Positions 34,412-45,490 of a stretch of DNA of 64,000 nucleotides are shown in pieces. The stretch is from Ruegeria meonggei (GTDB lineage Bacteria; Pseudomonadota; Alphaproteobacteria; Rhodobacterales; Rhodobacteraceae): NCBI RefSeq assembly GCF_900172215.1, contig NZ_FWFP01000005.1:310001-374000 (forward strand), read 5' to 3'. Position numbers and translations under genes: made by a program. The notes below the pieces were generated by a model. The model saw only the letters and a program-made list of their open reading frames with translations. It had not been told where the DNA came from and searched no databases. How positions within the stretch are numbered: position 1 is the first letter of the stretch; each line of letters begins with the position of its first letter.

Positions 34412-34659
34412 TCCTGATCCTCCTTGAATGTGTGGCTGTCCTCGGCAGTCCATTCCAGATCGTAAACACTTTTGAGCTGTTTGATTTTCGCCAGTGTCTC
34501 TTCCGAGAAGGGTGGCTTGTTCTCAAAGCTGTGCAGAGCGATGCCTTCGATCAGGTCACCGACGGAGATATCCAGCGACTCGGCCAGACCCTTCAGGACT
34601 TTGAGCAGGCGTTTTTCAATGCGAATACCCGTTTGGGCGCGTTCTATCTTTTTCGACAT
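34408..34659 (-). CDS. Ribbon-helix-helix-like small regulator
   Basis: 83 residues from the ATG at 34659. The segment AQTGIRIEKRLLKVLKGLAESLDISVGDLIEGIALHSF matches the beta strand plus two helices of Arc/CopG-type DNA-binding proteins. An exact 14-bp palindrome sits three bases upstream of the start and could be its own operator. It is the first gene of a pair with the HREH-family protein, linked by ATGA. The arrangement resembles a small autoregulated operon; a toxin role for the partner is not supported by any motif. Confidence 0.65.
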   Translation of the reverse strand: MSKKIERAQTGIRIEKRLLKVLKGLAESLDISVGDLIEGIALHSFENKPPFSEETLAKIKQLKSVYDLEWTAEDSHTFKEDQE

Positions 34660-34662
34660 GTT

Positions 34663-34676
34663 GGTACATATGTACC
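34663..34676. promoter_or_regulatory. 14-bp perfect palindrome at the start of the RHH operon
   Basis: GGTACATATGTACC reads the same on both strands. It lies between positions -4 and -17 relative to the ATG at 34659, where a bound repressor would block transcription or ribosome access. Ribbon-helix-helix dimers usually bind such short dyads, so autoregulation is the natural guess. Confidence 0.5.
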
Positions 34677-34706
34677 TAGATTTGTGAGTGGTCAACAGGT
34701 GAAAGA

Positions 34707-34735
34707 AAAAAGCCGCCTCTTTCGAAGCGGCTTTT
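34707..34735 (-). terminator. Rho-independent terminator of the fadH-like gene
   Basis: A 9-bp perfect stem (AAAAGCCGC and GCGGCTTTT) with an 11-base loop, followed on the minus strand by a T-rich run (TTTTTTCTTTC). It lies 26 bases after the stop at 34762. Confidence 0.8.
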
Positions 34736-34761
34736 ACAGGTTTTGAAATACGGATCAGAGA

Positions 34762-36903
<2,142 letters not shown>

Positions 36904-36924
36904 TCAAAAAGGATGATGTCACGC

Positions 36925-37410
36925 ATGAACCCTGAAGAGATCGCCAAACTGCCCTATCGCCCTTGTGTCGGGCTGATGCTGTTGAATGCCGAAGGCAAGA
37001 TTTTTGTGGGTCAGCGCAATGATCGCCACAAGGACGCTTGGCAGATGCCCCAGGGCGGCGTGGAAAACGGTGAAGACCCCCGCGATGCCGCCCTGCGCGA
37101 ACTGTGGGAAGAAACCGGAGTGACTGCCGGTCTGGTCGAGATTATCGCCGAAACGCCCGGCTGGCTGCCCTATGACCTGCCCCATGATATTGTCCCGAAG
37201 ATCTGGAAAGGCCGTTATCGCGGGCAGGAGCAGAAATGGTATCTGCTGCGTTTTACCGGTCGTGACGATCAGATCAATATCGCCACCGACCATCCGGAAT
37301 TCACCCGTTGGAAATGGCAAGCACCTGATCGGCTGGTGCATGAAATCGTCCCCTTCAAACGGGCGGTTTATGAACAGGTCGTTGCGGCGTTTGCCTTGCA
37401 TTTGGGCTGA
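36925..37410 (+). CDS. rppH: RNA pyrophosphohydrolase
   Basis: 161 residues from the ATG at 36925 ([19 protein letters not shown], the usual alphaproteobacterial start); in-frame ATGs at 36913 and 36916 are alternatives nearer an AAGG. Nudix box [23 protein letters not shown] is complete. [22 protein letters not shown] and QKWYLLRF are RppH features. Removes pyrophosphate from 5' triphosphate RNA ends and starts mRNA decay. Confidence 0.93.
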   Translation: MNPEEIAKLPYRPCVGLMLLNAEGKIFVGQRNDRHKDAWQMPQGGVENGEDPRDAALRELWEETGVTAGLVEIIAETPGWLPYDLPHDIVPKIWKGRYRGQEQKWYLLRFTGRDDQINIATDHPEFTRWKWQAPDRLVHEIVPFKRAVYEQVVAAFALHLG

Positions 37411-37506
37411 TCAAGACCCAGTGAAACCCATCGCCGCGGTGTCACGCGCGACACCCTGCACCTTGGGTGTCAGCTGGACCAGGCTCCCTTCTTTCCCAAG
37501 CGCACT

Positions 37507-38154
37507 ATGATCCCGACAACATACCCAAGCCCTGATCCACACCACCGCCACGCTGATATGGTCGTCCATGCCATCGGGTTGATTCTGATCCTGATTGCAG
37601 GCGGTGTGTTACTCTACAAGTCGTACCTCACCCTTGAGGGCGGAATGTTCTATGCGGTTCTGATTTATGTGTGCTGCGCGCTGGCCTCAAATCTGGCCTC
37701 CTGCTTTTACCACTTTTCCCCCTGGCATAAGCGTCGCACCTTGCTGCGCCGCATTGACCACGCGGCGATCTATCCCAGCATCTGCGGTACGTTCACGCCG
37801 TTCTTCATGTTTGCGGGGACCACGTGGACCATGATCCTGCTGTGGGTCTGCTGGGGCCTGACCGCCGTAGCCGTCTGGAACAAAATCGTAAACCCCACGG
37901 TCAAGTCGCGCTGGTCGACGGCATCCTATCTTGGGCTGGGGGCACTGGGGCTAAGTGCCATACCTGATCTTACCAACGTGCCCGTCAACGTCCTGTGGTT
38001 CATCCTGGCCGGCGCCGCAAGCTATGTCGCGGGAACTGTTTTTTACGCCCGAAAAGGAATGCCGTTCAGATATGCCATTTGGCACAGTTTTGTGAATTTC
38101 GGCGGGATTTTCATGTTTGCAGGCATCTGGATCGCCCTGTTCGGAACGGGCTAG
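37507..38154 (+). CDS. Hemolysin III/PAQR-family membrane protein
   Basis: 215 residues with seven hydrophobic segments. Family marks: SCFYHFSPWHKRRTLLRRIDHAAIYPSICGTFTPF, which holds the conserved S..FH and DHA..Y motifs, and the C-terminal HSFVNFGGIFMFAG with the last His. The three conserved polar/His positions form a metal site in PAQR proteins. The hemolysin name is historical; a ceramidase-like or membrane-homeostasis role is more likely. Confidence 0.88.
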   Translation: MIPTTYPSPDPHHRHADMVVHAIGLILILIAGGVLLYKSYLTLEGGMFYAVLIYVCCALASNLASCFYHFSPWHKRRTLLRRIDHAAIYPSICGTFTPFFMFAGTTWTMILLWVCWGLTAVAVWNKIVNPTVKSRWSTASYLGLGALGLSAIPDLTNVPVNVLWFILAGAASYVAGTVFYARKGMPFRYAIWHSFVNFGGIFMFAGIWIALFGTG

Positions 38155-38161
38155 AACAAGA

Positions 38162-38178
38162 GAGGGTTCGCAACCCTC
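38162..38178. terminator. Short hairpin between convergent genes
   Basis: A 7-bp perfect stem (GAGGGTT and AACCCTC) with a 3-base loop, 7 bases after the hemolysin III stop. There is no T-run, so it is a weak terminator candidate. Confidence 0.35.
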
Positions 38179-38211
38179 CCCAATACACCGAAGCTTACCC
38201 CTGATCGGGGA

Positions 38212-39201
38212 TCACAGCAGTCCTTCGACCGTGAGCAACTCGATCATGTTTGCCTCCGGGCGCGGGCCGATGTGGCTGATGACTTCGCGGGCGCAGACAT
38301 TGCCGATGCGGGCGCAGGTCTCATAGTCCCGACCGGTGGCCATGCCATAAAGGAACCCGGCGGCAAACTGATCGCCTGCGCCGGTGGCGTCCACCGGCAC
38401 CACTTTTTCCACCGGCACGTCGGTGCGCTGGCCATCGTGCAGAACCGTCACCCCGTCGCCCGAGCGGGTACACACAACCAGAGGACAAATCTCAGCCGTT
38501 TTGGCCAGAGCGGCCTCAAGATCGTCGGTTTCGAACAGGGATTTGATCTCGGCCTCGTTGCCGATCACGAAATCCAGCTCATTCTCGATCAGCAAAAGGA
38601 AATCTGTCCGGTGACGTTCGACACAGAACGGGTCGGAAATGGCGATGCCGGTCTTGCCGCCACCCTTGTGGCAATCGCGCGCAGCCTCAAGAAAGGCGGC
38701 TTTGCCCTTTTCCTTGTCGAACAGATAGCCCTCAAGAAACATGATCTGGCTGCTGCCGGCCACGTCGCTGGCCACGTCCTTAGATGAAAGTTCCGATGAA
38801 ATCCCCAGATAGGTATTCATCGACCGTTCGCCATCGGGCGAGACAAAGATCATCGAGCGTGAGGTCGGCAGCTCTCCGCCCGGTACCGGCGGATTGACGA
38901 AATCAACGCCGTCCTCATTCATCGCATCGGCATAGAACCGACCCAACGCATCGTCATGCACGCGTCCGATAAAGGCCGATTCCAGCCCCAGCGCACCCGC
39001 CCCGGCAATGGTGTTGGCAACCGAGCCGCCCGGTGTTTGCACCCGGCCTTCCATGGCACCATACAGAACCTCACCTCGATCTTTTTCGATCAACTGCATA
39101 ATGCCTTTTTCGATGCCCATCAGTTCCAGGAAGCTGTCATCGGCTTGCGAGATCACATCAACAACGGCATTTCCGATGCCGACAAGCTGGTAAGTTTTCA
39201 T
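38212..39201 (-). CDS. Adenosine kinase-like PfkB sugar kinase
   Basis: 329 residues from the ATG at 39201, which overlaps the nth stop (ATGA). Ribokinase fold: GIGNAVVDVISQ near the start, PGGSVANTIAGAGALG, and the second PfkB signature with anion hole and catalytic Asp, VDATGAGDQFAAGFLYG. Alphaproteobacterial proteins of this type phosphorylate adenosine. No transporter or nucleoside gene is nearby to confirm the substrate. Confidence 0.85.
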   Translation of the reverse strand: MKTYQLVGIGNAVVDVISQADDSFLELMGIEKGIMQLIEKDRGEVLYGAMEGRVQTPGGSVANTIAGAGALGLESAFIGRVHDDALGRFYADAMNEDGVDFVNPPVPGGELPTSRSMIFVSPDGERSMNTYLGISSELSSKDVASDVAGSSQIMFLEGYLFDKEKGKAAFLEAARDCHKGGGKTGIAISDPFCVERHRTDFLLLIENELDFVIGNEAEIKSLFETDDLEAALAKTAEICPLVVCTRSGDGVTVLHDGQRTDVPVEKVVPVDATGAGDQFAAGFLYGMATGRDYETCARIGNVCAREVISHIGPRPEANMIELLTVEGLL

Positions 39202-39842
39202 AGATTCTTGTCCTCGAATTGGCACAGATCGCGGATGATGCAGGTTCCGCACATCGGTTTGCGCGCTTTACAGTGATATCGACCGTGCAGGATCAGCCAA
39301 TGATGGGCGTGCAGCTGAAAATCGGTTGGAATGTTGTCTTCGACGGCGCGTTCGACCGCGTCCACATGTTTGCCGGGGCAAATGCCGGTGCGATTGCCAA
39401 CGCGAAAGATATGGGTGTCCACCGCCTGCGCGGGGTAGTGCCACCACATGTTCAGCACCACATTGGCCGTCTTGCGCCCGACGCCCGGCAGCGATTGCAG
39501 CGCGGCACGGGAATTGGGCACTTCGCCATCATACTCTTCGACCAGAATGCGGCTGAGTTTGATGACGTTTTTGGCTTTTTGCCGGAACAGGCCGATGGTC
39601 TTGATATGTTCGACCAGACCTTCTTCGCCCAGATCCAACATCTTTTGTGGCGTGTCGACGATCTGAAACAATGCGCGGGTGGCTTTATTGACGCCCACAT
39701 CTGTGGCTTGCGCTGACAGCGCCACGGCTACCACCAAAGTGTAGACGTTGACGTGATCCAGCTCGCCCTTGGGATCCGGATCGGCGGCCTGAAAACGCGT
39801 AAAGATCTCGCGGATCGTATGGTAATCGAGTTGCTTTGCCAT
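39198..39842 (-). CDS. nth: Endonuclease III
   Basis: DNA glycosylase/AP lyase for oxidised pyrimidines. 214 residues from the ATG at 39842 (TAAGG upstream); upstream in-frame Met codons lack a site. Helix-hairpin-helix LPGVGRKTANVVLN with the catalytic Lys, then the catalytic Asp in VDTHIFRVGNRTG, and the 4Fe-4S loop C-x6-C-x2-C-x5-C in CKARKPMCGTCIIRDLC. Upstream of and coupled to the adenosine-kinase gene. Confidence 0.95.
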   Translation of the reverse strand: MAKQLDYHTIREIFTRFQAADPDPKGELDHVNVYTLVVAVALSAQATDVGVNKATRALFQIVDTPQKMLDLGEEGLVEHIKTIGLFRQKAKNVIKLSRILVEEYDGEVPNSRAALQSLPGVGRKTANVVLNMWWHYPAQAVDTHIFRVGNRTGICPGKHVDAVERAVEDNIPTDFQLHAHHWLILHGRYHCKARKPMCGTCIIRDLCQFEDKNL

Positions 39843-39958
39843 CCGCGCCTTAATGCCGCCCGAGGGGCCGTGACACAAGCCCAAAGCCATTGCGCAAGTT
39901 CCGGGTCGCAGGGGCGTGACCGGCGCGCTATGGTTTTGGTCAGACAATGAGGTGCAAC

Positions 39959-40810
39959 ATGAACGTCCAGACCCCCGAAAGCGGATATCATTATAACGTC
40001 ATGCGCCGCGCGATCGCGTTGATTGATCAAAGCGGTGAAGGCCTGAGCCTTGACGATCTGGCCCGTCAGATGGATATGAGCCCGGCCCATTTCCAGCGCC
40101 TGTTTTCGCGCTGGACCGGGGTGTCGCCAAAACGGTATCAGCAATACCTGACATTGGGCCATGCCAAGGCCCTGCTGCATGATCGGTTCACGACGCTTGA
40201 GACTGCGCATAATGTGGGTCTGTCCGGCAGCGGCCGTCTGCACGACCTGTTTCTAAAGTGGGAATCCATGAGCCCCGGTGAATACGCCCGCAAAGGCGCC
40301 GGCCTGACCATCTATTGGGGGTGGTTCGAAAGCCCCTTTGGCCCGACACTGGTGATGGGCACGGACCGCGGGATATGCGGAATGGCCTTCGGCGCGGAAA
40401 CCGGCGAGGAAGAAGCGATGGAGGATATGCTGTCGCGTTGGCCACAGGCTGCGTTTGTCGAAGATCCAATGCGCCTGCGGCCCTGGGCGCTCAGTGCTTT
40501 TGGGGCCGTCAGTGACCGGCTGAAACCAACGCCGATCTACTTGATAGGCTCACCCTTGCAGATCAAAGTGTGGGAGGCGCTGATGCATATCCCTTCGGGC
40601 CAGGTCACCACCTATTCCGAGATTGCGCAGCGGGTTGGATCACCTCAGGCCGTGCGGGCCGTGGGAACGGCCGTGGGGCGCAATCCTGTCAGCTGGTTGA
40701 TTCCGTGCCACCGGGCGTTGCGGAAATCCGGGGGTCTTGGTGGTTACCATTGGGGTCTGCCGGTCAAACGCGCGATGCTGGCCTATGAGGCCGCGCAAGC
40801 GGACGCCTGA
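39959..40810 (+). CDS. AraC-domain/O6-methylguanine methyltransferase fusion, Ada-like
   Basis: 283 residues from the ATG at 39959 (GAGGTG five bases upstream). N-terminal AraC HTH (about 10-110: SLDDLARQMDMSPAHFQRLFSRWTGVSPKRYQQYL) fused to a suicidal methyltransferase domain with the acceptor Cys in LIPCHRAL and HTH recognition RAVGTAVGRNP. The N-terminal phosphotriester-repair zinc domain of E. coli Ada is missing, so methyl-phosphate sensing cannot occur as in E. coli. Repairs O6-methylguanine and possibly regulates. Divergent from nth, 116 bases apart. Confidence 0.88.
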   Translation: MNVQTPESGYHYNVMRRAIALIDQSGEGLSLDDLARQMDMSPAHFQRLFSRWTGVSPKRYQQYLTLGHAKALLHDRFTTLETAHNVGLSGSGRLHDLFLKWESMSPGEYARKGAGLTIYWGWFESPFGPTLVMGTDRGICGMAFGAETGEEEAMEDMLSRWPQAAFVEDPMRLRPWALSAFGAVSDRLKPTPIYLIGSPLQIKVWEALMHIPSGQVTTYSEIAQRVGSPQAVRAVGTAVGRNPVSWLIPCHRALRKSGGLGGYHWGLPVKRAMLAYEAAQADA

Positions 40811-40987
40811 TTGACAGGCCGCGCATTGGGTGCCAAAAGCGCCCTCAGGTTCGGGTTACCTGCCGTTCGCGGCCCTCAGGCTTTGGTGAAACCCGGTTTG
40901 TGAACATCTGTTGCCCTTTCCAGGCGCGCGGATGGCAATGCGAACACCGTCCTGATTTCGCGCCCGTTCAAGGAAACGAGGCAAGGC

Positions 40988-41422
40988 ATGACATATCTCG
41001 AAAATATTGCTCCGATCGAGGAGCTGAAGGCGCAGGCAAAACGATTGCGCGAAAAACTGCGGGCGGCAGACGTGTCGCTGTCCCATAGCGAGGCGCTGGA
41101 ACTGGTGGCCCATCAGCACGGAGCCAAAGACTGGAACACGCTGCGCGCGCTGGCGGGCAACCGGATGCTCCTGCGTGTGGGTGACCGCGTCGAGGGGCGC
41201 TATCTGGGCCAACCCTTTAGCGCCGAGATCCGCGGCCTGACCATGTTAGGTGACGGTGCGCTTCGCCGTGTCACCCTGCAATTCGACGACCCCGTCGACG
41301 TGGTTCAGTTCGACAGCTTTTCAGCCTTTCGGCAGCGTGTCACGGGTGAGATTGGTTGGGATGGTCGATCCACGCGGTACACCTCGGATGGGCAGCCGCA
41401 ATTGGTGGTGCGGCCCGCATAA
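40988..41422 (+). CDS. Glyoxalase-superfamily-annotated small protein
   Basis: 144 residues. The N-terminal 60 residues are a helical module, IEELKAQAKRLREKLRAADVSLSHSEALELVAHQHGAKDWNTLRA, of a type widespread in Rhodobacteraceae and often annotated with glyoxalase-superfamily proteins (from memory). The C-terminal half is beta-rich and unrecognised: VGDRVEGRYLGQPFSAEIRGL. No classic glyoxalase metal ligands can be pointed out. ATG with GAGGCAAGG upstream. Confidence 0.65.
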   Translation: MTYLENIAPIEELKAQAKRLREKLRAADVSLSHSEALELVAHQHGAKDWNTLRALAGNRMLLRVGDRVEGRYLGQPFSAEIRGLTMLGDGALRRVTLQFDDPVDVVQFDSFSAFRQRVTGEIGWDGRSTRYTSDGQPQLVVRPA

Positions 41423-41425
41423 GAA

Positions 41426-41457
41426 AAGGGCGAGGCGCAATTCCGCGCTTCGCCCTT
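41426..41457. terminator. Bidirectional hairpin terminator
   Basis: A 13-bp stem with one mismatch (AAGGGCGAGGCGC and GCGCTTCGCCCTT) and a 6-base loop between convergent genes. Four A precede it on the plus strand, giving a T-run for the minus-strand aldehyde dehydrogenase transcript. Confidence 0.7.
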
Positions 41458-41480
41458 CACCATTTCGTCCGGAGGAAATG

Positions 41481-42920
41481 CTACTCAGCAGTCCAACCGC
41501 CGACGGCTTTGACTTCCAAAAAGTCCTCCAGGCCCCAAACGCCGCCTTCGCGCCCGTTGCCGGACTGTTTCATACCGCCAAAGGGCGAGCCGGCGCTGCG
41601 GGATTGGCCGTTCATTTCAACCATGCCCGACCGCAACACGCGCGCCATACGGTTGGCGCGATCACCATCCTGCGTCTGGACGTAGTTGGTTAGGCCATAG
41701 GGCGTGTCATTGGCGATCTCGACCGCCTCTTCTTCGGTATCAAACGGGATCATGGTCAAAACCGGGCCAAAGATTTCCTCGCGCGCGACGGTCATCTGGT
41801 TGTTGGCATCAGCAAAAACCGTAGGCCGTACGTAATAGCCTTTGTTCAGACCGTCCGGCCGCCCAGTGCCTCCGGCAACCAGCCGCGCACCTTCGTCGAT
41901 ACCCTTCTGGATCAGGCCCTGAATCTTGGTCCACTGCAATTCGTTTACAACCGGACCGATATGGCGCCCTTCTTCCATGGCCGAACCAACTGAGACCTTG
42001 TTGGCGACCTCTGCGGCGGTTTCGACGGCTTGGTCATAAATCGGGCGCTGTACCAGCATCCGGCTGGGCGCGTTACAACTTTGGCCGGTGTTGTTCATCA
42101 TATGAAGAACGCCACGTTTGACGGCCTTTTCGTCAGCATCGGCAAAGACCACATTGGCACCTTTTCCGCCCAGCTCCAGATGGACCTTCTTCAGCGTATC
42201 CGCCGCCGCCTTGGAAATCGCCGTGCCGGCGCGGGTCGAGCCGGTGAAGCTAACCATATCCACGTCAGGATGCGCCGACAGTTGCGAGCCCACGCCCACA
42301 CCGTCGCCATTCACCAGATTGAACACACCGGGTGGGAAACCTGCCTCATCCATCATCTCGGCAAAGATCATCGCGTTCAGAGGGCTTTGTTCGGACGGCT
42401 TCAGAACCATGGTGCAGCCCGCAATCGCCGCAGCACCAACCTTGAGCGTGATCTGATTCATCGGCCAGTTCCACGGGGTGATCAGGGCAGCAACGCCGAC
42501 GGCCTCATGGATGATGCGGTCATTGGGGGCGTGATCGCCCAGCGGGCGCTCGAACGGAAACGCCTTGGCCGCGCGGATGAAATTCTTCAGGTGGTAATCA
42601 CCAGCGCCCGACTGCTGGCTGCGCGCCATGTCAATCGGGGCGCCCATTTCCATCGACATGGCCTGCGCCAGATCCTCGGACCGGGTCTTGTAGATGTCGA
42701 CCAGCTTTTCCACCCGTGCGATGCGGTCTTCGACAGGGGTGGCCATCCAACCGGGCAGCGCAGCCTTGGCTGCGGCAACAGCGGCATCCGTATCCGCCTG
42801 AGCCCCAAGTGAGATGATCGCACAGGGGTCTTCTGTGGATGGGTTGATCACTTCGAAGTCACTGGTGGTCAAAGGGTCAACCCATTGGCCGTCAATGTAG
42901 AAACTGCGCTTTTCGATCAT
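41481..42920 (-). CDS. Aldehyde dehydrogenase family protein
   Basis: 479 residues, full length. WNWPMNQITLKVGAA, KPSEQSPLNA, SFTGSTRAGTAIS, general base in HLELGGKGANVVF and nucleophile Cys in NNTGQSCNAPSRM, then EEIFGPVLTM and SAGSPFGGMKQSGNGREGG. The NTGQSC and KGA variants are typical of the general ALDH branch that oxidises medium-chain or aromatic aldehydes. Substrate unknown; monocistronic between a terminator and a 210-base upstream region. Confidence 0.9.
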   Translation of the reverse strand: MIEKRSFYIDGQWVDPLTTSDFEVINPSTEDPCAIISLGAQADTDAAVAAAKAALPGWMATPVEDRIARVEKLVDIYKTRSEDLAQAMSMEMGAPIDMARSQQSGAGDYHLKNFIRAAKAFPFERPLGDHAPNDRIIHEAVGVAALITPWNWPMNQITLKVGAAAIAGCTMVLKPSEQSPLNAMIFAEMMDEAGFPPGVFNLVNGDGVGVGSQLSAHPDVDMVSFTGSTRAGTAISKAAADTLKKVHLELGGKGANVVFADADEKAVKRGVLHMMNNTGQSCNAPSRMLVQRPIYDQAVETAAEVANKVSVGSAMEEGRHIGPVVNELQWTKIQGLIQKGIDEGARLVAGGTGRPDGLNKGYYVRPTVFADANNQMTVAREEIFGPVLTMIPFDTEEEAVEIANDTPYGLTNYVQTQDGDRANRMARVLRSGMVEMNGQSRSAGSPFGGMKQSGNGREGGVWGLEDFLEVKAVGGWTAE

Positions 42921-43132
42921 GGCGTATCCTCCCGACCATGGTGTCCGAAACTGGTTATCGGGGCCACTCTGTCACTCGGCCCTGGGCACGGCAAGGGGGG
43001 ATATGATCAAATTCTCACCTGCCGGGCGTTCAGAAAAAATCATCATGTGAATTGCCGAGTGTTTAACTATTGCGCAAAGTGGTTAGGTTCACTGCACGCG
43101 ACTCGGATTTTCAGAAGCAGAGGAGATGCACC

Positions 43133-43783
43133 ATGGGTTTACGCATCAACGATACGGTCCCGAATTTCACCGCTGAAACAGATCATGGAACCATCCAGTT
43201 CCACGACTGGATCGGCGACAGCTGGGCGATCCTGTTTTCGCACCCCAAGGATTTTACCCCCGTCTGCACGACCGAGTTTTCGGCCGTCGCCCAGTTGAGC
43301 GACGAATGGGCAGCCCGCAACACCAAGGTGCTTGGGGTTTCCGTCGACGGTGTCGAAGATCATAAGAAATGGAAGAAAGACATCGAAGCCTATGGCAATG
43401 CCAATCCCGGTTTTCCAATCATAGCGGATGACGGGCTGGCGGTTTCCAAAGCGTTCGACATGTTGCCCGCCGAGGCGTATCTGCCTGATGGCCGCACCCC
43501 GGCGGACAGTGCCACCGTGCGTTCTGTCTTTATCATTGGACCAGATAAGCAGCTGAAACTGTCGATGACTTACCCAATGACCGTAGGCCGGAACTTTGCC
43601 GAGATCCTACGGGCGCTGGATGGGTTGCAGATGTCGTCCAAAGGGGTGGCCACGCCGGCCAACTGGGTGCCGGGTGAAGATGTGATCATTCCGCCGGCCG
43701 TGTCGAACGAAGATGCCAAGGCGAAATTCGGCGAGTTTGAGACGATCTTTCCCTATTTGCGCAAGACCAAGGCGCCGTCCTAA
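43133..43783 (+). CDS. Peroxiredoxin, 1-Cys Prx6 type
   Basis: 216 residues from the ATG at 43133 (AGGAG upstream). Peroxidatic Cys in SHPKDFTPVCTTEFSAVAQL; no resolving Cys is seen, as in 1-Cys Prx6. The longer C-terminal arm (VGRNFAEILRALDGLQ, TPANWVPGEDVIIPP) fits Prx6. Reduces hydrogen and lipid peroxides. A T-rich upstream region may hold a stress-responsive promoter, but I cannot identify an OxyR site. Confidence 0.92.
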   Translation: MGLRINDTVPNFTAETDHGTIQFHDWIGDSWAILFSHPKDFTPVCTTEFSAVAQLSDEWAARNTKVLGVSVDGVEDHKKWKKDIEAYGNANPGFPIIADDGLAVSKAFDMLPAEAYLPDGRTPADSATVRSVFIIGPDKQLKLSMTYPMTVGRNFAEILRALDGLQMSSKGVATPANWVPGEDVIIPPAVSNEDAKAKFGEFETIFPYLRKTKAPS

Positions 43784-43796
43784 GGCGGGCCAGGTC

Positions 43797-43835
43797 GGGG
43801 GGCTGTCCGCCCCCCATCGCGCCTTTTGGCGCGAT
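43797..43835. terminator. Tandem GC hairpins after the peroxiredoxin gene
   Basis: Two stems in a row: GGGGGGC/GCCCCCC around TGTCC (43797-43815), and ATCGCGCC/GGCGCGAT around TTTT (43816-43835). They lie between convergent genes. Neither has a strong T-run, but together they should stop or stabilise both transcripts. Confidence 0.5.
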
Positions 43836-43852
43836 TCCCCCTGAGGATATTT

Positions 43853-44584
43853 TCAGCCAGATGAAGCAGGCGGGCGTTGTGGGTGCAGGTGCAGCTGTGC
43901 CCTGTAGATACCGCGTTTGATCTCGCGGGTCAGTTTGTCTGATAGCGGCGGTTTGGTCTGAATGGTCGAGCCGCCGATTTCACCCGCCACTTCCTGATTG
44001 CCGCTGCCTTGCAGGGCGTGGATGGGCTGGCCTGTGATCCAGTGCATTTGCAGAAACGTGTCGACGGGCCGGTCGATTTGGTCGGTCGCGGCCAGAAGCC
44101 GTTCGGCGGCGCGGCGTCCGACCATCTGGCAGACGCATTGCAGGCCGATCACCTTGGGCAGGATCAGGCGCAGGCCGTTTTCCTCGGCCAGCGTTTGGGC
44201 GGGCGCTTCGCGTTGTTTGACGGGGATTCGGATATAGTGATCGGGCGTCGCGATCGGAGCCAACAGATCCAGTGCTTGGGACATACGGGCGGGGTCGGTG
44301 CGCAGGTCGTCTTCGGTGATGATGGCCAGGTCAATGTCGTCATCGACCAGCTTGCGCCAGATCCGGCGGTGGCTTTCAAAGACGCCAATTTCAGCGGGGC
44401 GCAGGGCAAACGGATAATGCGGTCGGTGCAGGTTGCCTGGGTGCAGCTCGACTCCGGCGATCTGGTCCGGGTCGCGGCCATTTACGGCCTCAAACAATTC
44501 GGCATTGGGCAGGCCAGCGCAAAGCTGGTCGGCATTGGGCCTGCGGGCCGTACTTGAGGACATGTGGATGACAAAGGAACGCAT
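43853..44584 (-). CDS. Glycosyltransferase family 25 (LPS-type)
   Basis: 243 residues from the ATG at 44584. GT25 features: VIHMSSSTARRPN near the start (the VINL..S..R pattern), AEIGVFESHRRIWRKLVDD, and the nucleotide-sugar/metal motif IITEDDLR. Such enzymes add galactose or similar sugars to lipooligosaccharide. Cytoplasmic face of the inner membrane is expected. No other LPS genes are adjacent. Confidence 0.83.
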   Translation of the reverse strand: MRSFVIHMSSSTARRPNADQLCAGLPNAELFEAVNGRDPDQIAGVELHPGNLHRPHYPFALRPAEIGVFESHRRIWRKLVDDDIDLAIITEDDLRTDPARMSQALDLLAPIATPDHYIRIPVKQREAPAQTLAEENGLRLILPKVIGLQCVCQMVGRRAAERLLAATDQIDRPVDTFLQMHWITGQPIHALQGSGNQEVAGEIGGSTIQTKPPLSDKLTREIKRGIYRAQLHLHPQRPPASSG

Positions 44585-44655
44585 GTCCCCGTGCATAGAA
44601 CACGGGAACATGCGGGGGAAGAGAAACCGGAAAGAAACGCTTCCCCCATTTGGAA

Positions 44656-45345
44656 TCAGAAACCGTAGCGCAGGCCGACATTGACGCTGAACGCGTCGAT
44701 ATCGTCTTCCACAGTGCCAGTGGACGTGCCGTTCGGGGCCAGGCGCTGGGAGGAGACGTCGAAGGCGCGGGCATAGCGGGTGTCCAGTGTCAGGGCCAGG
44801 TTTGGGTCGATCTCATAGGCGACACCGGCGATGATCTGCGCCGCAAATGTGGTGTCGCTGTCATCCAGCGCCACGCCCGGACCGTAGGCAAAATCCAGAT
44901 CCGAGTAGGTGGCCCCTACGCCCAGCCCAACATAAGGGGTGAATGCGCCGGTCTGTTTGAAGTCGACAAGCACGTTGGCAAACAGCGAAGTCTGTGTGAT
45001 GTCGCCAGACACATTCGCCTCGCCCGCCGGGCCATTACCCGAGAAATTGACGCTGTCGACGTCGCTGTCGCGATAGGACAACTCCAACTCGACCCTTGTG
45101 CCAAAGCGCTCGTTCGACCATTGCGGGATTTCGGTTCCGATTGCGACGCCCAAGCCAAAGCCTGCGTCAAAATCGGTATCCACGGATTGGGACGATCCGT
45201 TGACTGTTCCGCTAAAGTCGCTGCTCTGCAGCTGGCTGTATCCAGCAAAGCCCTGAATATACAGACCCTCTGACAGGCTTTGTGCGGCCAATGCCGATGC
45301 GCTGACCGTCAGGGCCGCCGAGGCGAGAATAAGACGCGTAACCAT
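44656..45345 (-). CDS. Outer-membrane beta-barrel protein, OmpW/OmpA-barrel-like
   Basis: 229 residues from the ATG at 45345 (AAGGA eight bases upstream; another ATG at 45351 is too close to that site). Signal peptide about 1-20 ending ALAAQ. The mature chain has alternating hydrophobic strands typical of an eight-stranded barrel (LYIQGFAGYSQLQSS, RFGTRVELELSYRDS, FTPYVGLGVGATYSDLDF, NVGLRYGF) and ends in Phe, the outer-membrane assembly signal. Function unknown. Confidence 0.85.
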   Translation of the reverse strand: MVTRLILASAALTVSASALAAQSLSEGLYIQGFAGYSQLQSSDFSGTVNGSSQSVDTDFDAGFGLGVAIGTEIPQWSNERFGTRVELELSYRDSDVDSVNFSGNGPAGEANVSGDITQTSLFANVLVDFKQTGAFTPYVGLGVGATYSDLDFAYGPGVALDDSDTTFAAQIIAGVAYEIDPNLALTLDTRYARAFDVSSQRLAPNGTSTGTVEDDIDAFSVNVGLRYGF

Positions 45346-45490
45346 ACCCATGTCCTTTGTTCCGTGTTGGTATGACGCACATGTGGGCTGTCAGACTGCG
45401 AAGGGAAGGCGTGGGGCCTTCACTTTGAATCACGGGTATTTAGGCCTGCGTGAATGAATAAATCGAGGAGGAAGCACAGCAAAAGGACAA

